NCBI RefSeq assembly: GCF_003945595.2
Contig: NW_024104407.1
Location: 434,001-498,000 of the forward strand
Source: Pipra filicauda
Lineage: Eukaryota > Chordata > Aves > Passeriformes > Pipridae
DNA: 64,000 nucleotides
Direction of reading: 5' to 3'
In this document: positions 50,321 through 62,579 of the stretch, one piece after another
Numbering within the stretch: the stretch's first letter is position 1
Layout: every line of letters starts with the position of its first letter
Notes under the pieces: model-generated
Told to the model about the DNA's origin: nothing
Seen by the model: the letters and a program-made list of their open reading frames with translations, nothing else
Database searches by the model: none
Made by a program: the position numbers and the translations under genes

Positions 50321-53300
50321 TATAAAATCATCCACTGTATTATTTTGTGTCTCTCAAAATCTCAGTACTGCGTAAGAGGGGGAAAATGAGAGAAAAAGAA
50401 GGAGAGCGGATGATGTGGCAGTGAGAATGGCTTTGGGGAAAATGGGTGTGTTCACACAAGCGCTGTGCCTATGTGGGGAAAACAAAATGTTTTAGTAGGT
50501 AATTACAAGTTAAGCACTTAAATGGCATATTGTTTAGGACCCCTCTTTTCAAGGAACTACTTAGAAGCTCATGAGCAGAAAGGGAAGTATTTAACTGGAG
50601 GTTGGAAGTTATTCTAGACATGATGAGCACCCCCTAGTTCTGAAAAAAACCCACCAAACCAAAAATAACCAGAATGAAAACAAACATTGAATCTAGTAAC
50701 AGCTGGTTGTTTTCCAGGCATAATCTTTCAATAGCTGTTTGAGACAAGAAGAAAAAAATCCATCCCCAAAACAGCAATTCACAACTATTGCATTGAACAG
50801 TTACGCTCTACCAGCTAAGGCTGGTAGTTCTTGGTTTTCATTAATATAAATGCCCCTCCCCTGCAACAGGGAATGAGTGATAATGATTGTGATACAAGCT
50901 AGCATTAGTTTTACTTAGCATGTAGGTGAATGCTGCCTTCAAAACAACACCATAGAAACAGGATTTGAGGTTTTTTTTCAAATGACAAGCTATTTAATTT
51001 TCTTTTTGCATATTGTACATTTGAGAAAATTGAAATGTTCAGTCAAAAATGAATACATAAAAAAATCTGGTAAGAAATGTTGTTTAATAGTATTACATGT
51101 CTTTATAGCATGATAATTTCTTGGCTTTTTTCGTATTTTTTCTCTCCAGCAGCAGCATTAATTTTCAATCCCTTCTGCTCTACGTGGGCTGTTGTCCAGT
51201 GACCTAAAAACTGACGTGTTACAGATTTTGAACCATTACTATTTATGCATGGGGGGGGCACAGGAGGTTATTATTTGAGTAGCTGAGGTAATGTCATGCT
51301 TTTCTTTTATATGTTTATCTATATATCACACCCGCACACACAGTCTTTAGATATATATGTGCGTATGTAGCTTATCTCCTGTAAATAATCAGACATAAAG
51401 TTTGTATTTAGGAAAACTTGTAGAGTCTGATGAGTGAGAGCTGGAACTGACGTGAACTGGAATTATCGAAACTTGATTTGCTCCTTATCTTTCCTGTTGT
51501 GAGATGAGATTGTTCTCTGCTGGGAGCAAGGTAGGGTATCCATTTCCCCTGAAGGTTTGTAGTTGCTTGCATAGAAGAGGACTTTTGGGTTGAGCAGGAT
51601 TTCACTTGGCTAGTGCAGTGTCTTGTGACTATGGTCAAAGTAAGTATTTTAAGATACCTGTGATGGTGATGAGTTTAAGCAGTTTTGGCACTAACAGACA
51701 GCTTGTGGCTGAAGAATATAAGTTCACTGGGAGCTTACTTAGACTCCAATATATGAAACAACTTAGTCAGTCGTGCTTATTATGTAAAAACATCTCCCAT
51801 GCCACCCAACCCCCCAAATCAACCAGGTCGTTGGTTGCTGTCACTGAGCATGTGGCCGAGGATGCTTTATCTGAGCCCATGTCACTGCCACTCATTGGAG
51901 GTCTGCCTTCAGAAGACCTGCAGAGCACAGAGCCTGTCCGGAAGGACTTTTTTAAGTTATAGTTACAATAGGGCCAAAATGCATAGCAAACTATACAGTT
52001 TCACTGTAATTGTGTAAGAATAGTTAATATAAACTGAAAAAAATAAAATATTTATCAAATCATTAATTATGTAGATCCTGCAGATATTACTAATTTACAG
52101 GCAGCAGAATAGTTTTCATTAAAGGAATAAATAGATATTAAAAAATATCGCTTTGCTTTTATATGCGATTACAGAAGGCCTCGTGATGAAGTGCTGTTGT
52201 TTACTTATGTTCCAATGATATTCTCCCTCTTTTATCTTAAATATTCCAAATATAAGCATCATACATACCTAATACATGTGTTGTGTAAGTCGTGATGATT
52301 TGCTTATTCATGATTTGTTGCCTCTTTCCAGCTGTATCCGGATGCTTAAATATTAACTATGTGGGTTTTTTTCCCCCATTTTTATTTTCTTACCACATAA
52401 GCATCATTATAAATAATACATTTTTTGTTGCCATGTGTCAAAGATGTTTAGAAATAAACCTTTTTTGCATTAGTAGCTGAGAACACAAACATCCAGCCGC
52501 AACTTGTTTAGATGTTCTTTTATCTGAAACCCAACTGTTTGATTAGTTCTATTTAGAAGACGCTGGAGGCTCTGATGCTCTGTGAACACCTCTCTGCTCT
52601 TTAATGAACACTTCTGAATCCTCCAGCAACACAGAATCAAAGTCTTATTGTCTAAGCTGTTATGAGTAGCTCTGTCAAAGGGGTGCGTGTCATTTGCTGT
52701 GCTCAAGTTGATTTTAATTTAACAGATGACACAAGTCCCCTTCTTCACAAGAATTCATGTTTATAGTATAAACTTACTGCTCTCGCCTGAAATTCCTTTT
52801 TGGAATTGTTCAACTGAATCACAGACAGGAAGGACATGAGGATGTTTAAGAGACGGTTTGTCATGCAAGTTGTAACAGCGCATGAAGCCAGTGGCACCAG
52901 TGGCACCCGGGCTGTCACACTGCAAAGGCGGGTACGGTGTGTGATGAGGGGACTGTGCTGTGCTATGGCCATGCAGCACGAGCACCCAAGTTACACATGT
53001 GGTTTCTGCTTCATCTTGGTGTAGACTTTGCTTCTAAGGCAAACAAACCCAGACATCATCACCAGTAGTCCATATTCAGACAGAAGGCAAAGCCTTGCAT
53101 TGCTGCGTCTGACTCAGTTCACGGAATAGTTAATGAATTTTCCCACATAAAGGCAAGGGATGGATGGGCAATTAAGTGTGATGATTAAGTAATTCTGTAA
53201 CCTTGTTTACCCTTTTAAACAGCATGAAGAAAAAAGGTGGCATTAAAAAGAAGAATAGAAATTGGTCTGGTGCACAGAAAAGCTAATTTGCAATTAGAGG

Positions 53301-55920
53301 AAAAAAAATTGTGCCACTCAAGCACTCTGCCTGTATTGAGAAAATGGGATCATCAAAGGCTTCAGAGAAAGTGACTTAAAGAAGCAACAACTTTTAAAAC
53401 AATTAATTTGCAGGTGCTGGGTAGAACATATACAACTAGCATACAACTAACACAAACTTACAGAAGTTGGTCAGAAAAACTACTACTTTTTCTCTTCCTG
53501 TACCCAAAATATCTGACAGTGACAACACCTGACATCTGACAAATCTGTGGTTTTGAGCTTTTTGCACTACAGAAGTCATTGAAGTAATTAATAAATTGCT
53601 GATATAGTTTGGTTCTGTAATGGATAAATCATGACAGGAGAAGAGTACATATGAGTTAATGAATGCAGTATTTATAGAAGTCCTGCAGGGCAACACGAAG
53701 AAAACATGCACGTTAACAAACCCAGTTTAATACCCAGGAAATGCAAAACAAACTGACTCCATAGAAACCCTAGGATGAGTAGGAATAAATATAACTTTAG
53801 TTCCTTGTTTGTCTAATTCTACAATGCTTTATGAAATTAACCTATTACTGTGTTTTGTGTGATTACCCTAACACATTGTAATTAACCTTTTAGTTATCAT
53901 GTCTGTAAATAATTTTTTGTTACATGCTTGCTCTAGGCTTGTGGACAGAAAAGCAAACTGTTCCTTCGTGCATATCCTGTGACTTGATTCTCCTTGTAAT
54001 TCTTCCTCTGTCCTCTGGTTCTGAAACTGCTCTCAATTTTGGCTCAATTTTCCTCCTGATATTCTGTGCCTTTGTCATTCTCTCCCATGACTCATGCAAC
54101 TCTTTGCTCAGATGTGCAGATTATCTGAGATATTATATTCTTCTTCAGCTTAATTATTTTTAAGAGTGTTTCAGGTTGCACTACGTCAAATTAGATATTA
54201 AGTTTTAATGTACTATTAAAAAAATAATAATATTTTTATATTAAAGACATTAATTTAAACAGTAGTTAATAGTAGATTCTTTCAATGAGACTTGATTTTT
54301 TATTGAAAAAGCAAAGATTTCATGTTTCTTATGTTCCCTTTCCTCTGGATATTTCTGTAGAAATTAGACAGTGTTGTGTGGTTTCTCTCTTTAAGTAACA
54401 GCTGTATTCAGGATATTTGGTAAGATATTATGTGCCATCCACAGCATTTTATTATATACTGGAGTTCTTGTAAAGCTGGCATTTCCATTAGAGTAGATCA
54501 GTGAGTTTTAGTCATCAGAAGCCTATTACAATTATTTTATCACCTTGTTTTTTTTTTTTTTTCCAGCAGAGTAATCACTTTCTCATTGATCTGGACATAC
54601 AACTGATAGATGGATATAGGGAAGGGCTGAAAGCAGCAGGCTCCAACTGCATTAGATTGATGTATCAGGCAGCTTCCAGCTGAGTGTGATAGGAAGATTA
54701 CAGAGCTCCAACTGTATCTCTGTGCAACTCCAAGTAAGCCATGTAAAATCTATCTGAAAGATTGAACATTGAATCCTTCAGAACTTCCCATTACAGTGGA
54801 TGCAGGAAGTACTGAAAAGGGAACCTTAATTTTCAGAGACGCTAAAATTCAGATCATCACCATTTACGTACTGTGATTCTATCTGTAGGAGTAGAACTTT
54901 GAAACAAAAATAATGAATCAAATTACCCAGAAAAACTTTCCCACTTTGCTTCCAGAGGTGCAAGTTATCTTCCTTAGTAATAGTAACAACAGGTGATATT
55001 GGTAACAACAAAATTGCCCAAGCATGCAGTACCACAGTGTCCCTGTCATACTCCTGACTCTCTGGGAGTCCTTTGCTTGCCACCTGCAGCCTCTGCCCAG
55101 AAGTGATCTCAAACACAATTTTATCTTTAAAAACAGATAGTTAACTAGAAAGTGGTGACAAGTCTTCTGGCCTCTTTTATATCCTTTATAAAATACTATT
55201 TTCTGTGATTACATTTAATGTAAACTGTATCTGCTTGTGTGATACATGTAAATATTGCACCATAAGAGACAACACCAATATATAAATTGACTTATTTTCC
55301 TTCTGTACTTCCAGTCAAGTTTTAAAAAAACACTTATTTAGCACAACTTAATGTTTGTAGACACAAAATTTTGTAATTGGATATGAGTCACTGAAGATTG
55401 GTCAAAGAAAAAGCAGTGAAAATATTGACTAGTTTGTAAGCATTAGAATGACTTAAAGCTTTGGACTTTCTTCCCAGACAAACTTGTATTTCATCCTGAC
55501 TTTAGAACCTAGCCTCACTAATGACTTTGGGCACAATCTCATATAATTGATTTTATATTAAATCAACTGGTCAAAGGTTCAGAATAAACTGACACGTCCA
55601 CATTGTTGTTACAAAAATAGCAGCCTTAGGATAATATTGTTTTTTCTCTTTTTTCTTTTCCACAGATCTGTCCTTTTGCACTCATTGCTTGAAACTGTAC
55701 TGTTTACCGAGTGACTAACAAATACTGATTCCTGGTTTGTTTGAGGTTCTGAGAAAGTCAAGGCAGTGTAACACATGCAACAAAAACACTTGGGTAGTGT
55801 AGTTAATCCATTTGTAGAGGTTTGGGTTTTTAACGATAAACAACATTTTTGTTAAATTAATACTGCAGTAGTTTAACGTAAAGAATTGTGTAAAATCCAG
55901 TTAATAGTCAAAAGATATCT
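50321..55920. other. Unique AT-rich sequence, no gene recognised
   Basis: A purine-rich tract lies at about 50374-50412 and a G8 run at 51251-51258. A small GC-richer patch at about 52850-52990 has overlapping frames but no recognisable product. A T run ending in CCAG at about 54549-54566 and a long pyrimidine tract ending CACAG at 55665 resemble splice acceptors, but no coding exon with a donor follows either. Confidence 0.6.
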
Positions 55921-57171
55921 AGGAGAGCAGGTTTCAGCTTGGCAGGATCCCATGAGAGGCTGCTCTGGAGGGCAGAGGGGCTCAGAGCACAAGGACAGTC
56001 CTTTCCAAGCTGCAGGAAGTAAAGCAGGTGTGGCAGGAGATCAGCACAAGCAGAGCCCGCAGATAAAACTAAGTGCACCAAAGGGGGTGGCAGGGGTGGG
56101 CTACCCAGTAGGAGCACAGGCAGATTGTCCAAGCTTGCATGGGTGGAGAAGGGGTGTAGGAAAGCCACAAGTTAGCTGAAGCTGAAACTGGGAAGGATGA
56201 GAGGGCCAACGTAAAAGTCTCTTTACATACCTTTCAGCAAAAGAAAGGCTAAGAAAAATGGGAGCCCACTCCACAAAGGAGCAGGGAATGTGCCGACTGA
56301 TAGGTTACCTCAGCTTTTTCTGTGTCTTCCTGTTTTTTCCTGGTAAATTCTGCCCTTAGCTCAGCCTCTGAGCCATGTGGCAGAGTTCAGGGGAGTGAAG
56401 TTACCTAGAGCAGAGAAGGATTAAGACTGATGGCTTTTAGGCCAATTGAACGTACACACGTCTGATGGACCAGGCAGGCTGCACCAGAGAGTGCTGCGGG
56501 AGAGGATGACAGCGGTCATTGCGAGGCTACTCTCTGTCATCTCCAAAGAGGTTCACAATGACAGGAAAGAGGCAAACATTGCTCCCAGCCTCAAGGACAA
56601 GGAGGAGGATTAGGGAAGGTTATACAGCAGATCCTCCTAGAAACCATGTCCAAATGCATAAAGATCAAGAAGGTGATTGTAAACAGCCAGCATGGAGTTA
56701 CCATGGGCAAGATGAGCCTGACCTTCTGGGTTGCCTTCTCTGATGGATTGGCTGGCTGTGTGCGTAAGGGAAGAGCGGGTGATGGTCCCTACCTCTGACT
56801 TTAGCAAGGCCTCTGATCGTGTCTTCCATAGTTTCCATGAAGAGAGATCCATGAAATATGAGCTGGATTAAAAGATGGGCAAGAAATTGCTGAGAGGGAT
56901 TGGGGGACATCCCGTTGCCGTGCTTGATGGGTAGGTGTAGAAAAAATTAAGGTTCTTCCCAGAGGTATACAAAAAAAGAAGGAGAGGCAACAGACATGAG
57001 CTGCAATGCAGGAGATCCAGATCAGGGGTAAAGAAAATGCTTTTCACTGTGAAGGTGGCCAGACAGTGGAGCAGAAACTCAGAGAGGTTGTGGGATCCTT
57101 GGCCCTGTGCAATCTGCTGTCCTTTATGCTGCTTTGAAGAAGTCCCTTCCAACCTGAATCACTGTCATTCT
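55921..57171 (+). mobile_element. CR1 LINE with endonuclease-RT linker, N-terminal RT and 3' UTR; internal deletion
   Basis: Sense-strand CR1 sequence starts around TCTAGGAGAGCAGG and continues through the linker between endonuclease and reverse transcriptase (GGAGGGCAGAGGGGCTC; GTGTGGCAGGAGATCAGC). It then enters the RT N-terminus: GACCAGGCAGGCTGCACC, a stretch equivalent to the conserved VLRE region, TGATTGTAAACAGCCAGC and CATGGAGTTACCATGGGCAAG near 56670-56710, and a degraded D-x-x-KAFD motif A region near 56795-56815. After about 56930 the copy jumps to the CR1 3' UTR (TTTTCACTGTGAAGGTGG at about 57039, then CCCTTCCAACCTGAATCACT). The palm/thumb half of RT is therefore missing. Indels and stops break every frame. 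It ends at CATTCT, 57171. Confidence 0.9.
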
Positions 57172-59373
57172 CAGCACTTTCAAGGAGTATTGAGCCATTT
57201 CTTCCCTACAAATTTACTGTGGTGTAAAGGAACATAACAGAGTGTAGTATCATTTTAAGCATCAGTTCTAAAGAATGTGTGAAGATGCTCTCTGTGCTGT
57301 AAGGCAACAGACCAACCCTGAGTCCCAGAAGGATACATGTGTGCAGTTATTACTTGACCTGCATATAAATCTGCCTGAGACAACAGCGTCATTCCCCCTG
57401 TGTAAACGCATGCAGTTTCTCACTAGGTAATTAGGGCTTGGTTTGTGAAGGTGAAGGAAAAACGGGGAAGGGGAGGATGAAGGCTGAGGGCTACAGCAGC
57501 AATATCATCACCTCTCCCTTCAGCGACATTCACAGCAGAGGTACCGAAATTCAGAAAAAAGGCAGTTTACTGAATCTTCTTTACATTTTTTGTAAGTGAG
57601 ATTGAAATTTTAGACTTGACTTCTGTGTAAACTGAGCTCATTTAGTGTGCTTTGAATAAATATCTGGTAAGACTGTTGCACTGGATTACTGTAATTGCAG
57701 AGAAAGAAGAAAAGACTTCTAAATGCAGTAAAAATGAACAAGCTTCCAATATGTGCACCTAATTTTCTTATTCCTGGAATGCTGCCCCAAGTGTTCCCAG
57801 AATAAAGCAACCATTATTTCTGAAACTATAGCTAAATTGAAAGAATATTTTGCCAAGCAACTATTTCGAGAATTCAGTTCATCTAAATGAAAAAAAAAAA
57901 ACCCTAACCACTAAATAGCAGGTTTTGTAAAATATCTAAAATTGATTTTCAGACATGTATCTAGGGACTAACAGGGAATTTGGATGTCTGAAACAACCAG
58001 TGAATCTCAAAAAAGCAATAGAGGGTTATTTACTTTTGCATAAATGTGAAATATTCACTGAGTGATAAAGGACTTGTAACCTGGTTTTGATGCTTTTTGT
58101 GAGGAAATATCTCCATAGCTGGTTGGAACTGGTAGTGTTTCAAAGTGAATCCAAAAAAGTGAAAACTTTTCACTCTTTTGCTCTGTTAGTGTTTCTCCCA
58201 GCCTTCAGTTGAGTACTTTATAAATGTTTTGAGGAACGTGTTACACTGTCTGGAGAGCAAGCAATAAAAAAGCAAACTAAAAGCAAAACATTTAAAATGA
58301 AAGTCGATTAAGGACAGACACTTTAAAAGTGATATTTAAAAAGTGTAGGCTAACAATAAATATTTGAAAAATAATGTTTGCAACAAAAACACAGCAGTAC
58401 CCACACTGAGCTCTCTATGAAAAAATTTAATTAAAAAGATTTATTTGTGCATTACTGACTGTTGGATATTCTTTTTATGGTAAGTTTATATGCTGTGGGT
58501 ACTGTATTCGTTTTGCTGCAATTTCTGACTAATTCCTAAACACGGGAGAATTAGTTTCAGTGGAACAGTAAGAATGAAGTATTAAAGTTTCATTGAGTTA
58601 TCATGAGAGACTTAATTTGGCTCACATTCCTGTCTAAGGCACTGCTGCTAGCTTTATTTATCCTTTTAGTTAGTTCCACTAGGGCTGAATAGTATATTGC
58701 CTTTTCCTGTTAGTAGCTGCTGCAGTGCTGGTGTCCTGCACCCTGAGAACAGGTCTCAGAAACATCCCTTCTAGGTTGAGTGGAATTTTTAGGTAGCTAT
58801 TTATGTGGAGAAGCATTCAAACTTTAAGCCCAAGTGTCTTCCAGGGAAATAATTCCCTATCATCACTTGTAACTATTTAAGGTCTTTTAATTATGCTGAG
58901 GTAAATTGAGTGAAAGAAAATAATTTGCTTTCAATCATAAAATCTGACCGCTCTAGTAAGCACTAAGTTAGTGACTTTATTAGGTTGAAAACATGGGTTT
59001 CTGCGTGTATTTATGGTCCTAAAAAGTTCATATAATGGAGAAGCACCCTCAGTCCGTCATTCAGAAATTCTGTACTATCACTGGCAGAATTCCAGGCTAA
59101 TTTATAGAGTGCTTTTCAGACAAATATGATAGTAAATTAAAGCTTTCATATTAGTTCATTTTAGTGCTGAGCAGACTTGATAAGGATCTCTGTTGCACCT
59201 ATTCCAAACCCAGACAAATTCCTTATTTTTAGAACTGAAATCAAGTTCAGCTCTTGAGGTCTTGAAACATTTTTTACTTCTGGCAGACCTGAAATTCCAC
59301 ATGACCAAGTACCACATAAGACTAAGCTTGTAGTATTTTTAACCCCAGAAGTACTAAGGAGTGGTAAAGGAAA
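57172..59373. other. Unique AT-rich sequence, no gene recognised
   Basis: An A-rich run occurs at about 57889-57901. The rest has no coding-like frame and no repeat I can name. Confidence 0.65.
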
Positions 59374-59576
59374 GGTTTTGGTGGTGTGGGCTTTTTTGTT
59401 TATTCTTGGGAGAGGTTGTATATTGAGGTTTTTCTTGGTTTGTAATTTTTTTGGGGGCGGTTGGGTGTGTGGTTTTGTTTGGGTTCTTTTAGTTGGTTGG
59501 TTTTATGGGTGTTTGTTTGTTTTTCGTGTTGTTAGGTTTTGATTTGCTCTTGTTTTGTTTGTTTGGGGTTTTTTTC
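59374..59576 (+). repeat. T/G low-complexity tract
   Basis: About 200 bases dominated by GTTTG, GGTT and GGTGTG motifs, with few A and C on the + strand, including G-runs (GGGGGCGG near 59452). It is similar to the tract at 10305-10533 and has the same strand asymmetry. Confidence 0.85.
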
Positions 59577-60239
59577 TGAAGGACCTTTTTCATCTTGGTA
59601 ACGAGAGCTAAAACTTCAAGTAAAACTTAGCCAGCATTCTGAATAACTGCACATATACAACACTGGTCCTGTGGTTTATCTGAGATCAGAACCTTTTGTA
59701 CCTGTAAGATTAATTTTGTAGATGGAAGTGTTATCTTTTCTATTTGAAGTACACAAATATGTTGTCTAAAACTATTTCTGTGCAGAATAGATTCTACAAA
59801 CCAGGATAGTTAGAGGTCATCCAGAGAAACAATTGTAGCATACATTTTCTTCTACAAGTTGTACCCGAGAACTTCTCATGAAGTCTGAAAACACTGACCT
59901 TGAGAGACTGTTATAATTGCCTATGACAAGCATACTTAAAATAGCAGATACATACATTTTGAGCTGAAATAGTATTTGAGAGATTAGTATTTGAGTTTGT
60001 GAGTGATTTTGCCGTAGTTAGGCTTAGTGTGTCTGCCATATATGTTTCAACATAGTAATATGAAGTCAATTCAGACCTCACACCATGGACATGGTTCTGT
60101 TTACTTTGCCATTTTGAACATGTTTCTTGCTGGTTTTGGTCCCTTCTCTGGGCTAAGCAAGTCTGGATCCCCCAGCAGTTCCTCACAGGGCTGCTGCTCC
60201 TGACCTGGAGCTGCCCTGGACTCACTTCAGATTTCTCCT
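59577..60239. other. Unique sequence upstream of LTR copy 3
   Basis: No gene recognised. A 163-codon minus-strand frame (59911-60402) runs partly through the adjacent LTR and has no recognisable domain, so I treat it as spurious. Confidence 0.55.
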
Positions 60240-60572
60240 TGTCTCTTGCGCTGGGTTTGTGTGGCAGAGTTTTGGTAGCAGATGAGCTGCAGAGGTGGAT
60301 TCTGTGAGAAGCTGCAAGAAGCAGCCCATATCTGACAAAGCCAAACCCAGACAGCTCTGAGATGGATCTGCCACTGTCCAAGGCCAAGCCCATCAGTAGC
60401 ACCCCAGGGACAAAATAGTTAAGAGGGTAAAAAAGTTGTTGCGCTGAAGCAATTGAAACCAGAGAAGAGAGGAGGGAGGATATGTGAGAGCAACAGCCCT
60501 GCAGACACCAAGGTCAGTGAAGACAGAGAGGGAAAAGGTCCTCCAGGTGTTAAAGCTGAGATTCCCATGCTG
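60240..60572 (+). mobile_element. 5' part of an LTR of the same family as 7259-8432 (copy 3, truncated)
   Basis: The start TG at 60240 leads into GTGTGGCAGAGTTTTGGTAG, matching copy 1 near 7271-7290. Shared anchors follow in order: CTGTCCAAGGCCAAGCCCAT near 60374, AGACACCAAGGTCAGTG near 60505, and CCTCCAGG then GCTGAGATTCCC near 60540-60570. After that the homology stops, so the CATGGAGG-rich middle, the AATAAA and the 3' end seen in copies 1 and 2 are absent. The flanks give no target-site duplication. Orientation is plus, like the other two copies. Confidence 0.82.
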
Positions 60573-60643
60573 GAAATAAAAACATAGGTTTGTCACCTTG
60601 CTTGTGACTAGGCAATGCCTAAACAAGAACAAAATTTTACAGA
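60573..60643. other. Short spacer
   Basis: No feature recognised between the LTR fragment and the coding-like stretch. Confidence 0.5.
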
Positions 60644-60991
60644 CTAGTAATAAAACAATTTGCTGTGTAATAACACAATGAGGGGAGCAGGCATTTGTCC
60701 CTGTAAACTGAGCCAGCCATCAGTCACAATGAGAGGATCAGCACAGTCTTCTCCCTCATTGTTTTGCGCCCTGGTCAGCAACTGGACCAGCGTGGGGCCC
60801 TGTAGTTGCAGCACAGGCACAGATGAACCAAAGTACAGGGTTAAAAAGTGCAGAGGGAAGGACTTGCCAGGTGTCACCTTGTTATCCTCATCCATCAGGG
60901 CTGTCCCATGCAGTACGTTAGTATTTTGCAAAAGAAAAAAACATCCATGAGCAGTTTTCAGGTTTTCAGTGGTCATTTTCTGCAATTCCAA
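60644..60991 (-). other. Unidentified coding-like stretch, about 110 codons on the minus strand
   Basis: The minus strand is open for about 115 codons. Unlike other frames in the window it has protein-like composition and many C/G-ending codons (CTG, GTG, GAG, AAG, ACC). Legible peptides are NTNVLHGTALMDEDNKVTPG, FLTLYFGSSVPVLQLQ and DPLIVTDGWLSLQGQ. I do not recognise the protein. There is a weak, uncertain similarity in pattern to the C-terminal OB-fold region of DEAH-box RNA helicases (an LTYF-like segment followed by a DGW-L motif). The first ATG in frame encodes MTTEN; the frame end is KLFYY-stop. A possible acceptor (GGAATTGCAG) precedes it on the minus strand, but no strong GT donor is seen. 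It could be an exon, a retropseudogene fragment or chance. Confidence 0.3.
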
Positions 60992-62544
60992 AACTTTAGG
61001 CAGATTTGCTTTTTATTCCCTCTTGCTTTTAGAGACTCAGGATGCACTTTTAAACTGAATTGTCGACAACTGTTCTACCAAACTTAATACAGGGCTGAAT
61101 AAAGGCATATTCTCTAATGTCTGATCCAGCCTTTGCCTTAACAGAGCCACTGCTGCCTGGTTTTGCAATTACAGTGGCCCTGTCTGTTCTGAGATCTTGG
61201 CAGGGGAAAACAGATTCATTCATCAGTAGTTGATTTCTGAGCCTGTAAATCTAGCAAGACTATGGAAACTGCTTTGTTAAAAACTAATGCCATATCAGAC
61301 CCATCTTCCGGAGCACAGTTATTTTATGTTCAAGCTTCTCAACAGTTAAAGGAATTTAGTTTCTCTCAGTTTTTATAGGGTAATGACCATGAAACTCACT
61401 TTTGTCAGATTGAAATAATAACTTCATTTATTTGCTATTTAGTAATAAATTGATTTGGGGAGGATACAACACGCAGATTATTTCAATGCAAGTATATGGA
61501 TTTGTGTGAGTCCTATACTTCAGTGATCAGATGATGAAGAAAAAAGCACTCTGGCAGCTCTTGATTTTTAAAGTTCTGTTTCTATTTATAAATTCTGTTA
61601 GGAAGGCACAGCCTAAGCAGAAAGACAAATTTAAATGACACTTTTTATGTAATAGTGCTCATTTCTCTAAGGATCTGAAATGTCCCATTCATCAGTTCTG
61701 TTATCTCTCAGCTTGATGAGCACTTAAAGCTGAAACATGTAGCTATCTTAATCTACTCTGAGATATAGTGCTTTTGGATACATCAATTAGAATCTGCACT
61801 AAGGCAACCATGTAATTTCTTACAGTGGCACAAGGCAGCCCTGATGAGGTTAGATATTTTTCTACCTCTTGTTAAGCTAATTAATTTTTGAAACCCCATT
61901 TGTTGGTGTTTTTTATTGTTTTTCCTCTCATATGCAGTCTGAAAGGAAAAAAGAAAAAGCCAACATAACCAACCCAACTATCCCAGAAGATTTTACCTGA
62001 TGAATTGGACATTATAATCAATTTTGTGTGCTTATCAGGTGTTGCAAATGGATGAGAGAGGGATATTAATGGTATGATAGTTGTGGAAATGAACAAGTCA
62101 CAAGCGCAATCAATCTCACTTGTGTCTTCAGGGAGGAGGGTACTGCAGAGTTTTAGCATGGATGTGACAGCTTCACAACTCAAGGTTATTTCTCTTTGAG
62201 AAGTGAAGTCATGGGTAGCATGTGGTGGCAAGATCGTAGCCCAGAAGGGTAGCTGGGGTAGTTTAGGCCTCGCAGAAGGGGTCAGTGGCTGCCCAGGGCT
62301 GGGTGCTATGGAGACTTGCACCCAGGGAGCCTGCAGCCTTGTGGGGCAGCTCCCAGGGATGCTCCTCCTGAGATCCAGCCTGAGCCTCCCCCGTGTCTGT
62401 TTATGCCCCCTGTTTCTAGCTCTCCCACCGCTCACACCAGTTCAACATACTTTGATCTTAAGGATAGAAATTGTCATATAGGAATACTTGGGTAGAAAAG
62501 GAGAAACATTTTTCTTGCTAATGAGAGGTAAAAAAACCCCTTAG
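60992..62544. other. Mostly unique sequence, possible old CR1 fragment
   Basis: No gene recognised. At about 62335-62440 the + strand resembles a degraded inverted CR1 (CCAGCCTGAGCCTCCCCCG, then a CCCTGTTTCT stretch), but similarity is too short to be sure. A 184-codon minus-strand frame (61881-62435) crosses this patch, is Pro/Ser/Arg-rich at its start and has no domain I recognise, so I regard it as spurious. Confidence 0.5.
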
Positions 62545-62545
62545 T

Positions 62546-62559
62546 TAATCATCATCATG
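62546..62559 (-). repeat. GAT-repeat tail at the 3' end of the LINE
   Basis: On the element's sense strand the sequence just after the hairpin reads ATGATGATGATTAAC. Short tandem-repeat tails instead of poly(A) are typical of RTE-type and some other LINE clades. The tail marks the probable insertion boundary near 62545-62550. Confidence 0.6.
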
Positions 62560-62565
62560 GCTAGA

Positions 62566-62579
62566 CTTCGCGAACGAAG
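62566..62579 (-). other. Hairpin in the LINE 3' UTR
   Basis: Arms CTTCG (62566-62570) and CGAAG (62575-62579) form a 5-bp stem with a 4-base loop. In the element's sense RNA the loop reads UUCG. It lies between the ORF stop and the GAT-repeat tail. In several LINE clades a 3' stem-loop is recognised by the RT; that role is an inference here. Confidence 0.6.

Noticed and set aside
59911..60402. Minus-strand frame of 163 codons
   Set aside because: Part of it is antisense to LTR copy 3 and the remainder lacks any recognisable motif.
61881..62435. Minus-strand frame of 184 codons
   Set aside because: Low-complexity start, no domain, ends in an AT-rich F/K-rich segment; partly overlaps a possible degraded CR1. 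Not supported as a gene.
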